A stretch of 64,000 bases of DNA from Rhexocercosporidium sp. MPI-PUGE-AT-0058. Its lineage: Eukaryota; Ascomycota; Leotiomycetes; Helotiales. Both the position numbers and the translations under genes were made by a program. Below are positions 1 through 11,456 of the stretch, piece after piece. Where the stretch lies: contig JAGTJL010000011.1 in assembly GCA_020746875.1 (NCBI GenBank), positions 868,001-932,000 of the forward strand, read 5' to 3'. The stretch's first letter is position 1. Each line of letters begins with the position of its first letter. The notes beneath the pieces were generated by a model that was not told the origin of the DNA, ran no database searches, and saw nothing but the letters and a program-made list of their open reading frames with translations.

Positions 1-773
1 GTCGTCTAGAGTGTACACTCACAGGCTGTAAGTCTATAGAGTAGTACTCAGGCTTCGCTGATGTCGTGATTCCAAAAAAAAAAGAGGGGGGGGGGGAGGC
101 TCGCATTGACTGACAGTCACGGTCTGTCTCTCGGCTGCCGGGCAACCTGAAGCGCAGGCAGCGAATTCTGATTCACTTGCGAGGTTACATACCGTCCGCA
201 TCATCGGTCGAAGTTGCTGAGTCGCTGAAACAATTTTTTATAGAGCAGTCGTGGTAGCGCCCTTCTCCGTGAGACATTAACAAAAAAAAGCGAGGTTTCT
301 GGTGAGCCTTTGGTCCAGATGTTTCTCCAATGCCATGAGCGACTGACATTTGTCAAATTCGTGTTAGGTGTGAACTGCTCGAGCTGATATCGATAGAGAT
401 CTGAATCCATCGCTTCGAAAAATCCCTCAACTCCAGAAATATTTTGTGCTTCTGTCTCCTCCCATGCGAGTTTGTAACTTCCATAGATCTCATAAATCAG
501 CTGATTCCCAAAAGCATCGGAATATACACATAAAATAAAGCCAGGTGTTTAATATTAATTGAGAGAGAACATTGTTTCATTTGTAGCTCAGTACGATAAA
601 AGGACTTATTTGTGTTCTGTTCCGGAATGTGCTCTGCTAATAATGTATCTAGAAGTTATACGGACCCGGCCAGCCAAGGTTATTTTAATTTCTTGAGAGA
701 TCAACTGGGATCGCCTCATTCAGGATGGACTTCATCCTCTTGCCAGTTCATCCTAGATGTTAAGTGGAGCCAA
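1..773. other. No confident gene; low-complexity tract near the left edge
   Basis: There is an A-run followed by a G-run at about 76-98. A 69-codon open frame lies on the minus strand (410 to 201, starting at a true ATG). It has no recognisable motif and could be a first exon of a gene leaving the window to the left, or chance. I see nothing else I can support. Confidence 0.4.
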
Positions 774-2783
774 TCAGTGCTGTTCCTTCAGCTTGCCCTC
801 TGCATTCTCTGGGAACCATCTCATAGCTACTGTCCCCATGAGGGTGATTACGATGAGCACCACCCACACCAGATATCCATTCAGGAACTGGCTTCGGGCT
901 CCAGCAGCGAATATACTTGTGAATGCCAAGGGACCAACTGTTCGGATGGCGCTCACGAATGTAAGTGCCAAGGCATTGAGCGTCCCGAATGCTGCGGGAG
1001 ATGGCGACACATCATTCAGTGCCAGTTGGACACAAGCTATAAAAATTGAGTACGCCAGAAGTAGCAAGAAGTGTAATGTGCCTTACTGAATGCCATGGAC
1101 ACCCCGCTACCGATGACTTGAACTGTTGGGGCTGGTCACCATGTTAGCATGTTTTCGGCAGCAAGCTTTAACGTCTGTTGATAGCAGTCGGTCAGCCAAG
1201 AACGGGAACAAACATACCAACAATCCAAAACGCTGTTGTCCAACCTTGGCGAAGGAAGTAATTACAAAGTGGGGCAACTATGAAGGTCAGGGGCCAAATG
1301 AGATAGCAGGCTCGCAAAATGGTTCCAGTGCCGTATTTGCGATGGAAAATTGGGAAGAAGACGAGAAGCCAGATGGATTGTGCGATTCCGATACTGCCCA
1401 AGAAGTAGGATATTTGTCTTGGGGTGAATCCAAAGCCTCCCAGTGAAGGCCGAGTGAACCAGAACAAAGGAGATACTGACAATGCGTCAGAAAAGACTGT
1501 GAGAGGGGTGGGAAAGAGTACCAGCGGAGTAACCAAGTCCAAGCAGCATTACATGTGTGTAGATACACAAAACATATGTTACTCCTGGTTTCTTCATGAT
1601 TTCAAGAATTGTCATTTCAGCTTCGACCAGGGTACCGTCCTCATTCGTGCTTTTTTTTCGCTTGAGAGTCTATGAAACAATCAGAACAGAGAATATATAG
1701 ACGGGAATAGACAATTGGACCTCTTTGACAAAAATCCCACAGACAAGTGACGCAAGCAAAGCGATCGAGCCCGTGACGAACGTCGGGAGGGCATAGGGGT
1801 AGTCGTTGAAGAATTGTACTCGTTTAAATACCCCACCATATTGTTCCGCCGGACTCTGCAGAGCACCACCTGAATTTGTATCAGCTGTGTAGTTTTTCGG
1901 GAAACAACGTTCATACCGATCAATGGCCCCGTTAATATGCCCATGTTACCACTAAAGGCGAAGAAACTGAACGCCCTGGCCTGCGTTCGAGGGGTACTGT
2001 TCTGCATTGAGCTGTCAGCATGCAATCTCATGACCACTTTTAGGTCAGGAAGAAACAATTGATAGCGCGATCTTCAAGTCTGAGGGCACAATCGGTTCCC
2101 AAATTGTCACGATGACCGGTAAGATATTGGACTAAACGTACCTCGGAAATCAACGTTCTCACAGTTCTGGGGAATTTTGGTTAGCCTATCCTCTGTCTGC
2201 TTCAGTAAGTACTCCACTCACACAACAGTTCCAGCAAACACTCCGGCACAGCACCTGAAAAGTACCATTTGCCAAATCGTTCGACTCAGGCCGAACAGAG
2301 CTGTCCCTAACCCCACGCCTGCCAGTGAAAACACCATCACTGGCCGCCTACCAATTCGGTCCGCCAGTCTTCCCCATGAAATCATCAAAAGCATCTGGGT
2401 AAATGAGAACATGCTTTCCTAACCTCAAGTCAGCCAGGAACATGGATGTTGATAAGCAATCCAAATCTTACGATGAATCCGCTGTAAAACCCAACGTCTG
2501 CTTCGTTCAAATCACCAGTCTCCTTGATCATCTTATTGATGAAAGGGAAGATACCGAAGAATGCTATGGGTTCGATCATACGAGCGAAGCAGAGGACGAG
2601 CATCTGCAGTTTCGGTAGAGGAGTGTGGTCGACGTTGGGAGCGGGGTTATTTTCTGAGGTGTCGTGGTTGACAAGAATCTCGTCATTCACTGGTACTTCT
2701 ACATCATCCAATCCAGAGGCAAGGAGAGGTGTGTTTTCTGAGATGCCTGGCGATATGCCGATTGTTTTGGTTAAGATGTCCAT
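774..2783 (-). CDS. Major facilitator superfamily transporter (DHA1-like), nine exons
   Basis: Integral membrane transporter, probably a proton-driven exporter of the fungal DHA1 / zinc-induced-facilitator-like group; substrate unknown. I assembled nine exons: 2783-2472, 2418-2222, 2166-2142, 2001-1917, 1869-1721, 1669-1522, 1475-1218, 1122-1087 and 1036-774. They sum to 1473 nt, giving 490 residues with no internal stop. The N-terminus is acidic and cytosolic and carries an NTPLL motif. Exon 2 holds the MFS signature GRLADRIGRRPV between TM2 and TM3. Later exons give the usual helices (QARAFSFFAFSGN, GPLIGGALQSP, and a tail ending WFPENAEGK). Introns 1-4 and 6-8 have normal donors and CTRAY-like branch sites. 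Intron 5 (1720-1670) needs the donor GTCCAA, which is off consensus, so this copy may splice poorly. Family assignment is sure; substrate is not. Confidence 0.85.
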
Positions 2784-3619
2784 GATGAAGACGTGTTGTG
2801 AGCAGCCACCACTTGTCGCGACCTTTCACAAAACCCAAATGTCCGAGGGTATTGAAAAGCAATGAATGAAATATCTTTTGATGAATTTATATGCCAGATC
2901 TCTGTCTGCATCGATGTTGAATATACCAGAAGATAGATGTAGATGAGATGAGAGAAAGAAGATGTGGAAATAAGATGAGCTATAATTTTTTGGCTCCCGA
3001 AGACATCTCCACTTTTGAAGGATCAATGCATTGTGATTGGCGAGCCTTCAAACTTACCTTCCCGATGACAAAAGTACCACTTTCACAACAGCTCAGCCAA
3101 GCGCTCTTCGTAAGTCCTCAAACGAAGCATTTTAGTGGCTGAAAAGTACGACCTCCGGATCTTCTGTGCCGACCAAAATGAAATATCCGGAGATTTTGTC
3201 TAAAAACCGCATCGCGCCACGTGTTTGACAGCAGGGCCGAGGAAGACTGTATCCTCGCGGTGGCAGTGCAAAGGAAATTAGATTCAGATGTTGAAGCTTA
3301 AAAATACTACGATTTATCGTAGACTTGGCTGTGAATAAAATAAATTGTCGGGACAAGGAGATGAGATTTTCTTAAATAATGAGTAATTAAAGAGATGTTT
3401 TCTCAAGAACAAAACTAGAAACCCGAAAGTTGGCCTTGAAAATTTCTAGTTTCTTGTGTATCCTAGGGTTGGACTTGACGGTTTGTTACTGTCTCATGGT
3501 GTAGTAAATCTCCACACTCAAACAAGGAAGAAAGGGGGCATGCATTTTCTTTTTAATTTAAATCACGACTTAAGATACATCACAAACATGCGACCCTTTG
3601 CCACCTCCTCCTCCTGTCA
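2784..3619. other. Intergenic, between the MFS gene and the next gene
   Basis: It holds the MFS promoter (to the right of 2783) and the leader of the gene starting at 3620. The open frames are short and carry no recognisable motif. Nothing else supported. Confidence 0.4.
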
Positions 3620-4521
3620 ATGGTCATTCCAAAAGCACTAGCCCTGGCGCAAGCATTCTCCTATGAGGTCTTGTATTTCTATGAAGCCTACAAGCTAGAT
3701 TGGAACACTGCAGCATCGAGCACAGCCCGAAGCATTGCAACAGGCTGCGCGCACACCGTGTCACGCAGTCCACAAGGCATCGCATTTGAAGCTCAAGCCG
3801 CAGCGGAAGGATTGAATGGAGTTTACACACTCGATGAGTTTATAAAGCACATCGGTGGAAAACAAGCATTCGGAAACTATAAATATACCGACAACATGCG
3901 TGTGCTCGTAGGAGATGGCTTTGCGGTCAATCAAAAGCTAGCGGCTACGAAACCAAAACCCCTAAGATATTGGCCATCCAAGCTTCTTCCTAACGAGAAA
4001 ACTTTTACTAAGAATACAGCAATGGCTAAACTCCTAGAGAAAATCGACAAAATTGTTAACCAGTCTCCACTGAGGGCCCAAGCACTAGACGCCGAAATAG
4101 GTTCCTGGGCGGAAGCATCGATGGAACGCAGTAAACGATATGTACTGTACGAATCGTACATGAATTGCGGATGGCAGACCAGCACAATTCTTACCTCACC
4201 GATGCCTTGAGAGCTTCCGAAATCGGGAAAGTCCTCGGGCGGTTCTTCCCCGCAACAAACAGAGTTGTCCAAATTATGGGCATGGACGATGCAACACCTA
4301 TTCAGTGGAGTGCCTGGGTTGATACCGCAGATGACTATGTGCTGAGAAATTCTTACACACGAATCGACCTCGACCAAACATTGAGGAATGCTGGGAATGA
4401 AGTTACCGACGCTCAAAAGGCAGGCCTCTTACGATTTGCTGAGACCTATGGCACGGAGGATGGCGCTGGGAGGAAGCAAAAGAACACATGGGGGTTATTA
4501 GAGGGTGGGAAGCTACTCTAA
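3620..4521 (+). CDS. Unknown protein, probably two exons
   Basis: I do not recognise the family. The first frame runs 3620-4209 and a second, shifted frame runs about 4165-4521. Removing 4131-4177 (GTAAAC to GGCAG, 47 nt) joins them exactly in phase and gives 855 nt, 284 residues. The intron is short and lacks a clear branch site, so a one-base frameshift is the alternative. The product is soluble-looking, with an alanine-rich N-terminal third, a lysine-rich middle (about residues 110-150) and a C-terminus rich in polar residues. It has no transmembrane helix and no cysteine pairs that suggest secretion. The start is the ATG at 3620; no better upstream in-frame ATG is evident. It faces away from the MFS gene. 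Confidence 0.45.
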
Positions 4522-4814
4522 AGCAGGTCGCTGCACCTGCCTGTGTTCCTACAGCGAGTCTGTAGACTAATGTATTTAATCAATACGTACTACTACCATT
4601 AGTATCAAAGATTATATATTACTACTGCCAGTTCCGTATTATACGGTTAAAGAAGTTGAAATTACCCTTAATTAACTGTGTTCTCGTAATTCTAACCCAA
4701 ATATTTCCTAAACTAGTCTACTATATATTTATATAAAGGCGAGTTTTTGCTCTTATTAGAACTTAGATAGCAATTCCAATATAATAAGGACTTACTACAC
4801 GTAAAACACTACCC
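4522..4814. other. AT-rich spacer
   Basis: Strongly AT-rich (for example around 4590-4740, with TATATTTATATAAA-like runs) between the 3' ends of two convergent genes. No coding signal. Confidence 0.5.
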
Positions 4815-5762
4815 TTACGACCGCGATTTCCTTCGTTTATGTATCCTGTTGGATGAGAAATAAATTAAAGAATCGCTTTGAAGCTCTCGCAAGTACTCAA
4901 TCACAGAATCCAATTGGCGGATTTCAGGATGCGGAACCTCGCGCATCCACCGTACGAGTGTCAGGTAGTCCATATATCTCCTATCATAGAGCAGGTCGAT
5001 CGGATCCGGATGGGAAACCAATCTTTGAATATCTCGATCCGGCCATGAAAGCTGGGAGGACTCGGCTAATTTCTTTAAATCACAATATAGTTGTATTCGC
5101 CAGAGTGCACGAACAACGGCTTGCTCCTCCTGCTACGAGGGGGGAATGAGTTCCATCGCAGGTTGCCAGATCTTAGGTGTCTCCGCAAATGGTAAGTCCC
5201 CTGGTTTGCGACAACTCTCAAAATTGAAGTCTCTATCAACCAAGTGACGTGGTTTAAGCTGCATGAACCGGTCGAGGTAGTGCACGAGGCATTTGACAGC
5301 TAGAAATGTGATTCGCCGATTGGTAGCTAAGATGCTTCGGAGGACTACAGGGCTTGTCGACGGTTCGAAATGTTTTGGAGCTAAATCGGCCCTCTGCGAC
5401 CGCACGCGATCTCGCATAATGGCGAGCGTAACATGCTGTCTGAACTCTTCGAGATTTGGTATGGAAAGGGTCGACGATCGTATCAAAGCTGAGATACGGA
5501 TCATGACTCGAGTATGACCCATTGTCTGGCCATACTGCATTCCTCCATAATCTAGTGCTGCTTCTGTGATCTCGACTGCGTGAAGATTGAAGAGTCGAAG
5601 GGCTGAGGGCGAAGCTCTGATGAGGCTATCTAAGCAGACCAGATCAGGAAGTTGAGTCATGATCAGCATGGTGAGTTCTGGAGCAAGAGTTTCAAAGCTA
5701 ATCCTAGCATTATATCTCGGGCCGGGCAAAGTTGACGATTTGATGATGGCGGCCATTGTCAT
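4815..5762 (-). pseudogene. F-box-like protein gene interrupted by one in-frame TAG
   Basis: The frame opens at the ATG at 5762. An F-box-like segment lies at about residues 24-58 (LAPELTMLIMTQLPDL followed by a leucine-rich helix), which in this family would recruit Skp1 of an SCF ubiquitin ligase. The frame meets TAG at 5135-5133. Directly after the stop, the same frame stays open to 4815 for about 105 more codons. That part looks like the usual continuation of fungal F-box proteins (an EEQAVVRALWRIQLYCDLKK helix and RWMREVPHPEIRQL). So one nonsense codon, possibly from CAG by a C-to-T change, splits an otherwise intact frame. The whole is about 315 codons, shorter than many of its kind, and the basic C-terminus may be a frayed end. 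Readthrough is possible, but the base context after TAG is not a known readthrough signal. Confidence 0.6.
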
Positions 5763-6285
5763 AATCTGTGCTAGCTGTCAGAGAGACTCGTGGAGAGAGA
5801 AAAAAGGTACTGACCAGACTCCTAGCGCAATGGTGACAAGTACCTCCAAAATATTGGCAACGGCTTTAGGACTGTTCGGGGGCCAAAGATGGCTGTACAA
5901 TGTACCGGCAGGGCCAATGTTGCGTTGAAGCTCGGTTTTGCGCACTTGAACGCCTCGATCTTTCGCTACAATAATCTTTTCCCCGCAGATTTCATTGATC
6001 TAAATGATAGCGAGAATAACCCTCGGACCAGATGACTAAGACCCCCGGCTATTTGAGGGTAGCGCTAGGGATGGCTGATCGTTTGTGTCGCTTGACGAAC
6101 TTCATATATCCGTACATGTCATACATTTTGCCTGTTGGGTTACTTCAATCAGAAACGACAGATCGGTTCGCTTAAGAAGCCGTATTTCCGACCGGACCAT
6201 CGTGCGATGTTATATATACTTCTTCTATTGCGCTTTTCTACTCTGAGCACTGATACACTGATGTAAGATTATATATCTTTCAAAT
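5763..6285. other. Intergenic, divergent promoters
   Basis: It separates the F-box gene (-) and the hydrolase gene (+). TATATA-like elements occur near 6211-6217 and 6270-6276, upstream of the hydrolase. No gene seen. Confidence 0.4.
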
Positions 6286-7485
6286 TTGGCAATAAATGTT
6301 TATGGCCTACTTTCGCAAATAGTATTCGTCACGGCGTTTCTGCTCTTCTTCAATAGCTCTTCAGGAGTCCTTATTCCAGAACCAAGCGGTCAATATGCGG
6401 TCGCGATCAACACCAGAGAGCTTGTTGACGAATCTCGGGTGGACTCATTTGATTCAAACCATGGGCCACGCAGAATTATGACCTCGTTGTTTTACCACGT
6501 CGAACGCCATAAATGCGAGCGGATGTGCGCAGTACCTTATATGCCATCTCTCACGGCAGCGTACGCTGGTGCTTTTTTCGCCCAGCTGGGCGCACCAAGC
6601 ACCAACGAAACATTTGTTAGTGTCCAGTTACAAGCCTGCTGTAAAGTTTCTACCGCTGCCATGAAGCAAGCGACCAACTACCCGCTTGTGCTCTTCTCGC
6701 CTGGCCTTCAAAGTACGAGGCTTTTCTACGGTGCTCTGGCACAGAATCTTGCCAGCGTAGGGTACGCGGTCGTTACTTTCGACTCTGCATACGATGCTCT
6801 CATCGCAGGATATCCAGACGACACCTCCGTTCTAGCGCTTGACCTATCGTATTGGCTGCCATTCAACACCTCCTACGCCTCTAAGAACTTGACAACTCTC
6901 GTGAAAACGCGCATTGGGGATGCCCGCTTCGTGCTTATACAGTACGGCGACCAAAAGCTGGTTGAGACTGTGATCGCCGGCGTACTAAGTGGCTTCAATA
7001 CTTCTCGTGCGGCCATCTACGGTCATTCACTCGGTGGCGCAACAGCCGTCGGCGCTCCCATGAAAGATTCTCGTTTCGTCGGTGCTCTAAACATGGATGG
7101 CTCACAATTCGGTCCTCTCAGCGACACCCAGAATCCCGTTCTTTTCCTCGGCCGCTCTACGCCCTCAAGTCATAACCGCACAGACGACGAGACGTGGGAA
7201 AAGGCTTGGCAGTACCTGAAGGGCTGGAGGAGGGAGCTGGGAATCCACGATATTCAACACCCGACGTATGGGGACTATTCTTTCTTGGCAAAGCTTGAGG
7301 GGTGGCCGTTGACGGAGAGTATTGAAGCAGCGTTCGGAACGTTGGATGGAGGCAGGGCTTTCGAGGTGCAAGCGGCGTACGTAAGGGCTTTTATGAACTT
7401 CGCACTGAAGGGAAAGAGCAGTGAAATGCTTGAGAAGCCGAGTAAGGCGTTTCCAGAAGTGGTAGTCGGTGATGGGAATTCTTAG
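6286..7485 (+). CDS. PAF-acetylhydrolase-like alpha/beta hydrolase; start codon unclear
   Basis: Alpha/beta hydrolase of the platelet-activating-factor acetylhydrolase type, expected to cleave short acyl esters; probably secreted. The frame carries a hydrophobic stretch like a signal peptide (codons about 8-27, LLSQIVFVTAFLLFF). Then come RRIMTSLFYHVE, PYMPSLTAAY, the oxyanion segment LVLFSPGLQSTR, the nucleophile elbow GHSLGG (serine near codon 247), the acid-bearing NMDGSQFGP, and a late histidine in IQHPTYGDYSF. Length (about 400) fits the fungal family. The frame starts at TTG (6286); the first in-frame ATG is at 6478, after the signal-like region. No upstream in-frame ATG exists before the TGA at 6259, and I found no 5' exon that joins in phase. 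Either a short first exon is missed or the start has been lost. Confidence 0.7.
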   Translation: MAINVYGLLSQIVFVTAFLLFFNSSSGVLIPEPSGQYAVAINTRELVDESRVDSFDSNHGPRRIMTSLFYHVERHKCERMCAVPYMPSLTAAYAGAFFAQLGAPSTNETFVSVQLQACCKVSTAAMKQATNYPLVLFSPGLQSTRLFYGALAQNLASVGYAVVTFDSAYDALIAGYPDDTSVLALDLSYWLPFNTSYASKNLTTLVKTRIGDARFVLIQYGDQKLVETVIAGVLSGFNTSRAAIYGHSLGGATAVGAPMKDSRFVGALNMDGSQFGPLSDTQNPVLFLGRSTPSSHNRTDDETWEKAWQYLKGWRRELGIHDIQHPTYGDYSFLAKLEGWPLTESIEAAFGTLDGGRAFEVQAAYVRAFMNFALKGKSSEMLEKPSKAFPEVVVGDGNS

Positions 7486-7886
7486 TTCTTGCACGGCGCA
7501 TTTGGTACGAGAAGCCATACCAGACTATGACCAAGTGACATTTGTAGTCGTCAAAATCGCCGACCTGAATGCTGTGCCGCACTTATTCGCTCCTCCGTTC
7601 ATTGCGAATGAAGGACATCTATAGTCTGCTTCACACACGCTCTTACACCTCTCATCCTTGCCGTCTCCTTGCTTTTCTTGCCCTTTTACGTCACCTTGTA
7701 ACACTGTGTAATAGAAGAAACCTAGGTGAAAGTGGATATTTTGTTACTCGGAAATAAGAATACAACATCTGAGGCTTCTGCGAGGCGATCACTCACAAGT
7801 TTACCACTAATGTCATGATCAATGGCTGCTGCCTTTATACTCCTAACAAGATGTATAATACTAATTTATAAACCGAGCTTATTTAT
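7486..7886. other. Intergenic between convergent genes
   Basis: It holds the 3' flanks of the hydrolase (+) and the CorA-like gene (-). AT-rich around 7840-7900. No gene seen. Confidence 0.4.
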
Positions 7887-9892
7887 TTATACCATATCAA
7901 AAGCCGACATGGAACGACGAGCCTTACCCCCACGCAACACAACCGAGTCTTCGGCTGCGGTTGAGGCTATGGCTGCAGCCACAACACCCCTAAAGCGGCC
8001 TCCCTCTGAACCTGCAGATGACTTAGTGTTCGTGCTGGCGGTGGCCGTGTTGACGGCAGTCTGCTCGCCGGAAGTTGAAAGGCTGGGTGGTTGATTGTTG
8101 TCCACGCCGCCGGATCTGGGAGTTGGCGTTTGAGATGCGAGCGAAGACGCACCTGGAGGATTGGGGTCCGTTTCGGATGCTTTAATCGTTTGAGCTGGTG
8201 GTGGGGGTTGTATTGTAGAGAGGTTTTGCTTTGGTGGGAGTGGTGCTAGAGAAGCGGAAGCAGTTTGTGGTGGGGATCCTGACGCACTTTTCTCGGGCTC
8301 GGACTCGGACTCTGTATCTGATGTTTCATCCTCTGCTGGTAGAGCTTGTTGCGCAGGCTGCATCGACTGCTGATGTGGCGCCAACGAACCAGCTAAATGC
8401 GATTTCTTATTCCGTCTCCTATATTGCCCAATCGCCGTTAATATCTAAGATCTTTCATATTCAAATGCTCTAACGGAGCTAGGGATTCCTCACTTTATGT
8501 GTGTATACGCCTTGCGCCATAGGTAGCGTGACCAATGTACTCCTCTTCGCCTCTCGATTTCTCTACTGGTAAATCGCCACCAGCCCTCAATGGTGAACAG
8601 CGTGAAAGCAATGGAGATTCCAGCATAAATCCAGAAGTAGCCAGAGAGGACTGGAAGATCGGGGGAGTTATTAGTAGTCGAGTTCGACCTAGACGATCCT
8701 CCCGTGTGTACTGATTGATATCGCCAATTTTTCCAGTCATTCGGAAATTGGAAGACTGGCATAGCAAAGATGGTCTGTTGGCAAGGTTAGTTACTGCTTT
8801 CGACCCAATCTTGGCACAAGCTCATACAGCAATTGTTGTCATGGGAAGATAAAGCATTGCCACAAAGGCGATTACGGTGCTCATCTTCGCTTCTTGTCTT
8901 GCCAATTCGCTCCTTATCTACATTACGTCAACAGTGCCGACCTAGTCTGAGAAGGAAGATTAACCCACAATATCAGCTGCAAAGGACATTTCTTCCACAC
9001 TGATACGGCATTCTGCTACCAGCCCGTCAAATTGGGCGAAGATGTCGGCAAATCGCTCTGAGAACATGGCTGTAAAATTTGTTGGAAGCTCGTCTTCCTT
9101 ATCCAATTCAGGCTTAGATGTAGAGGCGCTAGGTGCATTGATATCGCTATGAATGCTGCCACGCCTCTTCTTGTTGCTATTGCCGTCGTTACTTTCATGA
9201 TTCTCAGTCCGTTCTACGGACGAGGCGAAATCCGAAGGAAGAGCCTTGGCCAATTGCCGCTTTGTTGCATTGACTTCCTCCTCGGCTCTTTTGCTTCCGT
9301 CTCGACAGGCTCGAACTTTGTTAATGAGGACCCAAGTTATTCCCCCCTGCCTCGTAGCTTCCAGGAGTCTCGTAGTCTCTAGACACTCTGTGACTTTGTC
9401 TTCAACCAATTTTTTCAAGCGGTCAAGCTGGAGTTCGGCGCATATGCCGAGCATGAGGAGAGGATGCTGAATTGCTAGCTCCGCCCCTTCGAGGAGATTA
9501 CGAACCCGATTTATTTGTTTGACTGAGCAGCCGATCATGACAGCAAGAGTAAGATGAGCACGATCTATGTGCGTTGAAGCAAAGGCAAAGGTGTCCGGAC
9601 CCTGTGTCGATGTCGTGGCTATTTGCATCCATAGCGGCCATACGGGGCCACCAATACCATCATCGTCGTGGATATTCCGGGAAATTGATGTGACGAACGT
9701 TTTTTTCCCCGCTATCGCCTTGACAATATGGCTCGGCAACAAATGGAAAGCCTTCGCAATTTTCTCCCACTTTTTCTTGTGTATTGGGAGATCGGTGAGA
9801 TCAGCTTCTATTGGATCGTTTTCTGGAAGCTCGACGTCTTCGGTGCGAGGAATGAAGCTGTTAGGTGTGTTAATAGAGACAGCGACACCCAT
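7887..9892 (-). CDS. CorA-like Mg2+ transporter-domain membrane protein, four exons
   Basis: A fungal CorA-like membrane protein; whether it moves Mg2+ is unknown. Exons: 9892-8969, 8917-8828, 8774-8494 and 8418-7887; the sum is 1827 nt, 608 residues. The long N-terminal part is cytosolic and includes a helical segment (PLLMLGICAELQLDRLKKLVED). After it come the pre-membrane helix and first transmembrane segment built across exons 2-3 (MSTVIAFVAMLYLPMTTIA, then TIFAMPVF), in the place of the CorA GMN region. GMN itself is replaced by AMP. A second transmembrane segment is GYFWIYAGISIAFTLFTIEG. The last exon, reached through a 75-nt intron with a TTAAC branch site, adds a disordered Ser/Pro/Glu-rich tail of about 175 residues. 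The start is the first in-frame ATG. More 5' exons may exist (see 9893-11456). Confidence 0.7.
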
Positions 9893-11456
9893 TGGGGTTG
9901 ATCTAAGAAACGGCAGAAAGGTTACAAAACGTACAAGATACAAGCACCGCTGGTTGGTAGCTTAGACGGCGGGATAGGGGCGTCCTCCTCGGAGAAAATT
10001 CCGCATTTCTAGACGCTTATGATCAGTTTTGAATAGCATGGATGGAGCCAGGCTCACTATTTCAAGGCTCCGCGGCGGAGATCACTTACCGTGAACCAGT
10101 TATCCCAACGTTCCTCCGTTTTGAGGACGGATTTCTCCACCCTTTTCCGCTATCTTCAATGTAAGCAGAGCAATTACCACGAGATGCCACAATGTGAATG
10201 CGACCCACCCCGTCCGTGTCATAAACCTGGAGGACTGTGCAGTGCAGCTTATTCTTCGCTTTAAAACTTGGATCGCAGGCAAAAGCGTCTTTGCAGTTGG
10301 GAAGCAAGAACGGGTCATGGAGTGATGGCCAATCCATTACTCTGGAGTCTGGGGCTATATGGGCATCGCCAAGGCACTTGATCACAGAGCCGCGAGTTGG
10401 CAGCTGGTAAAGCTCGCCAGCGTACTCTGCCCGTCAGCTCCATTCTATTGACGGGCCGACCCGGGCCTAAGTAGTGAGCGCAGTCGTGCGGCTGCGAGCA
10501 GCGGCCATGTTGAGATTGTCTTTCGGCAGAAGTTGTGGACGCCCTCAGGTATGCTGTGCAACCAGGCGATGATGCAATCGATCCCTTCGGGGAAAGCTTC
10601 GCCTATTGCAGTTCGATGTGTCCAATCTCAGTCGTTCGCGCTATCAATTGCTTTGCTGAATCTGCCTGCGAAGATAGGGAGGCAATTGGTCGATGTATCT
10701 GAGCGATTAAATGTAGCGAGCGCCACACCAATGAACCGCAGCAGAAACCCCAAAGTACCCGCTTTAGCAAAGCTTGTGGCTTTACTGCCTCGAAAATGCC
10801 CTGTCAATGGCTTGTTTACATCTTGCTTTGGCTGTATTTACTGGCTCAGAACAGCTTGTACTTTGCAAATAGCGCAGCTTGGCTCAGCCTTCGTGTTGTC
10901 GCGCTATTGGTCTGGGCGACAGGCGCTGCCTGCTGAGCCGAAACCTAAGCCTCTTGGAGATCTCACTCCAGCCTCTTCTCATTTGACTGACTGCTTGAGC
11001 ACAGCAGTCACATGCGGTTAGGCTGCTTTTCTGCCTCAGGCGCGAAATGCCCAATCTAGTCTCTTCGCGCGTCACCGGAGACGCGCTGGCTTTACGGCTT
11101 CCGCTACGTCTTTTCACTCCACCGACAGGTCATCACGAATGCTCCTGTACCCCTAGTATCCAACAAGATAGAGCCAACCCGCCCAGAATTATCGAGGTCG
11201 TCATTCAGGCTGCCCCTGAATACACTACCGCAGTCCTCTAACACTGCCACGAAACCCGGTCGGTGGGCTGTGCTGTGCAGTGCTTGCCACGACAGCGAGA
11301 GACCGTTGTGCAGTCCACGCAGAGGGACTTGACACATATTTATCTGTTAGAACTCGCCACTGCTCTTGTATTTCTCCGGGGTCCTGCGCTGGCTACCCTA
11401 TTTATCTAGCCAGACCCTCACGTATCCTCATCTCGCCACTACCTTTCTTCGTCATC
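9893..11456 (-). other. Coding-like segments upstream of the CorA-like gene; exon structure unresolved
   Basis: A minus-strand frame at about 10410-10086 (beginning near YAGELYQLPTRGSVIKC and ending RNVGITGSR) looks coding and ends at a good donor (GTAAGT at 10091-10086). The next segment, from about 10010, reads RNAEFSPRRTPLSRRL in phase. A further stretch near 10640-10450 contains GEAFPEGIDCIIAWLHSIPEG. They are plausible 5' exons of the CorA-like gene, or remains of a neighbouring gene. I could not join them to the exon at 9892 in phase, because the only consensus intron there would be about 32 nt. On the plus strand, 10533-11021 is open but has no recognisable feature. Confidence 0.35.

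Noticed and set aside
612..1446. Plus-strand frames opposite the MFS gene
   Set aside because: They lie antisense to MFS exons 7-9, which assemble cleanly on the minus strand.
10533..11021. A 162-codon plus-strand open frame
   Set aside because: No recognisable domain, and the opposite strand shows family-like segments; likely a shadow.
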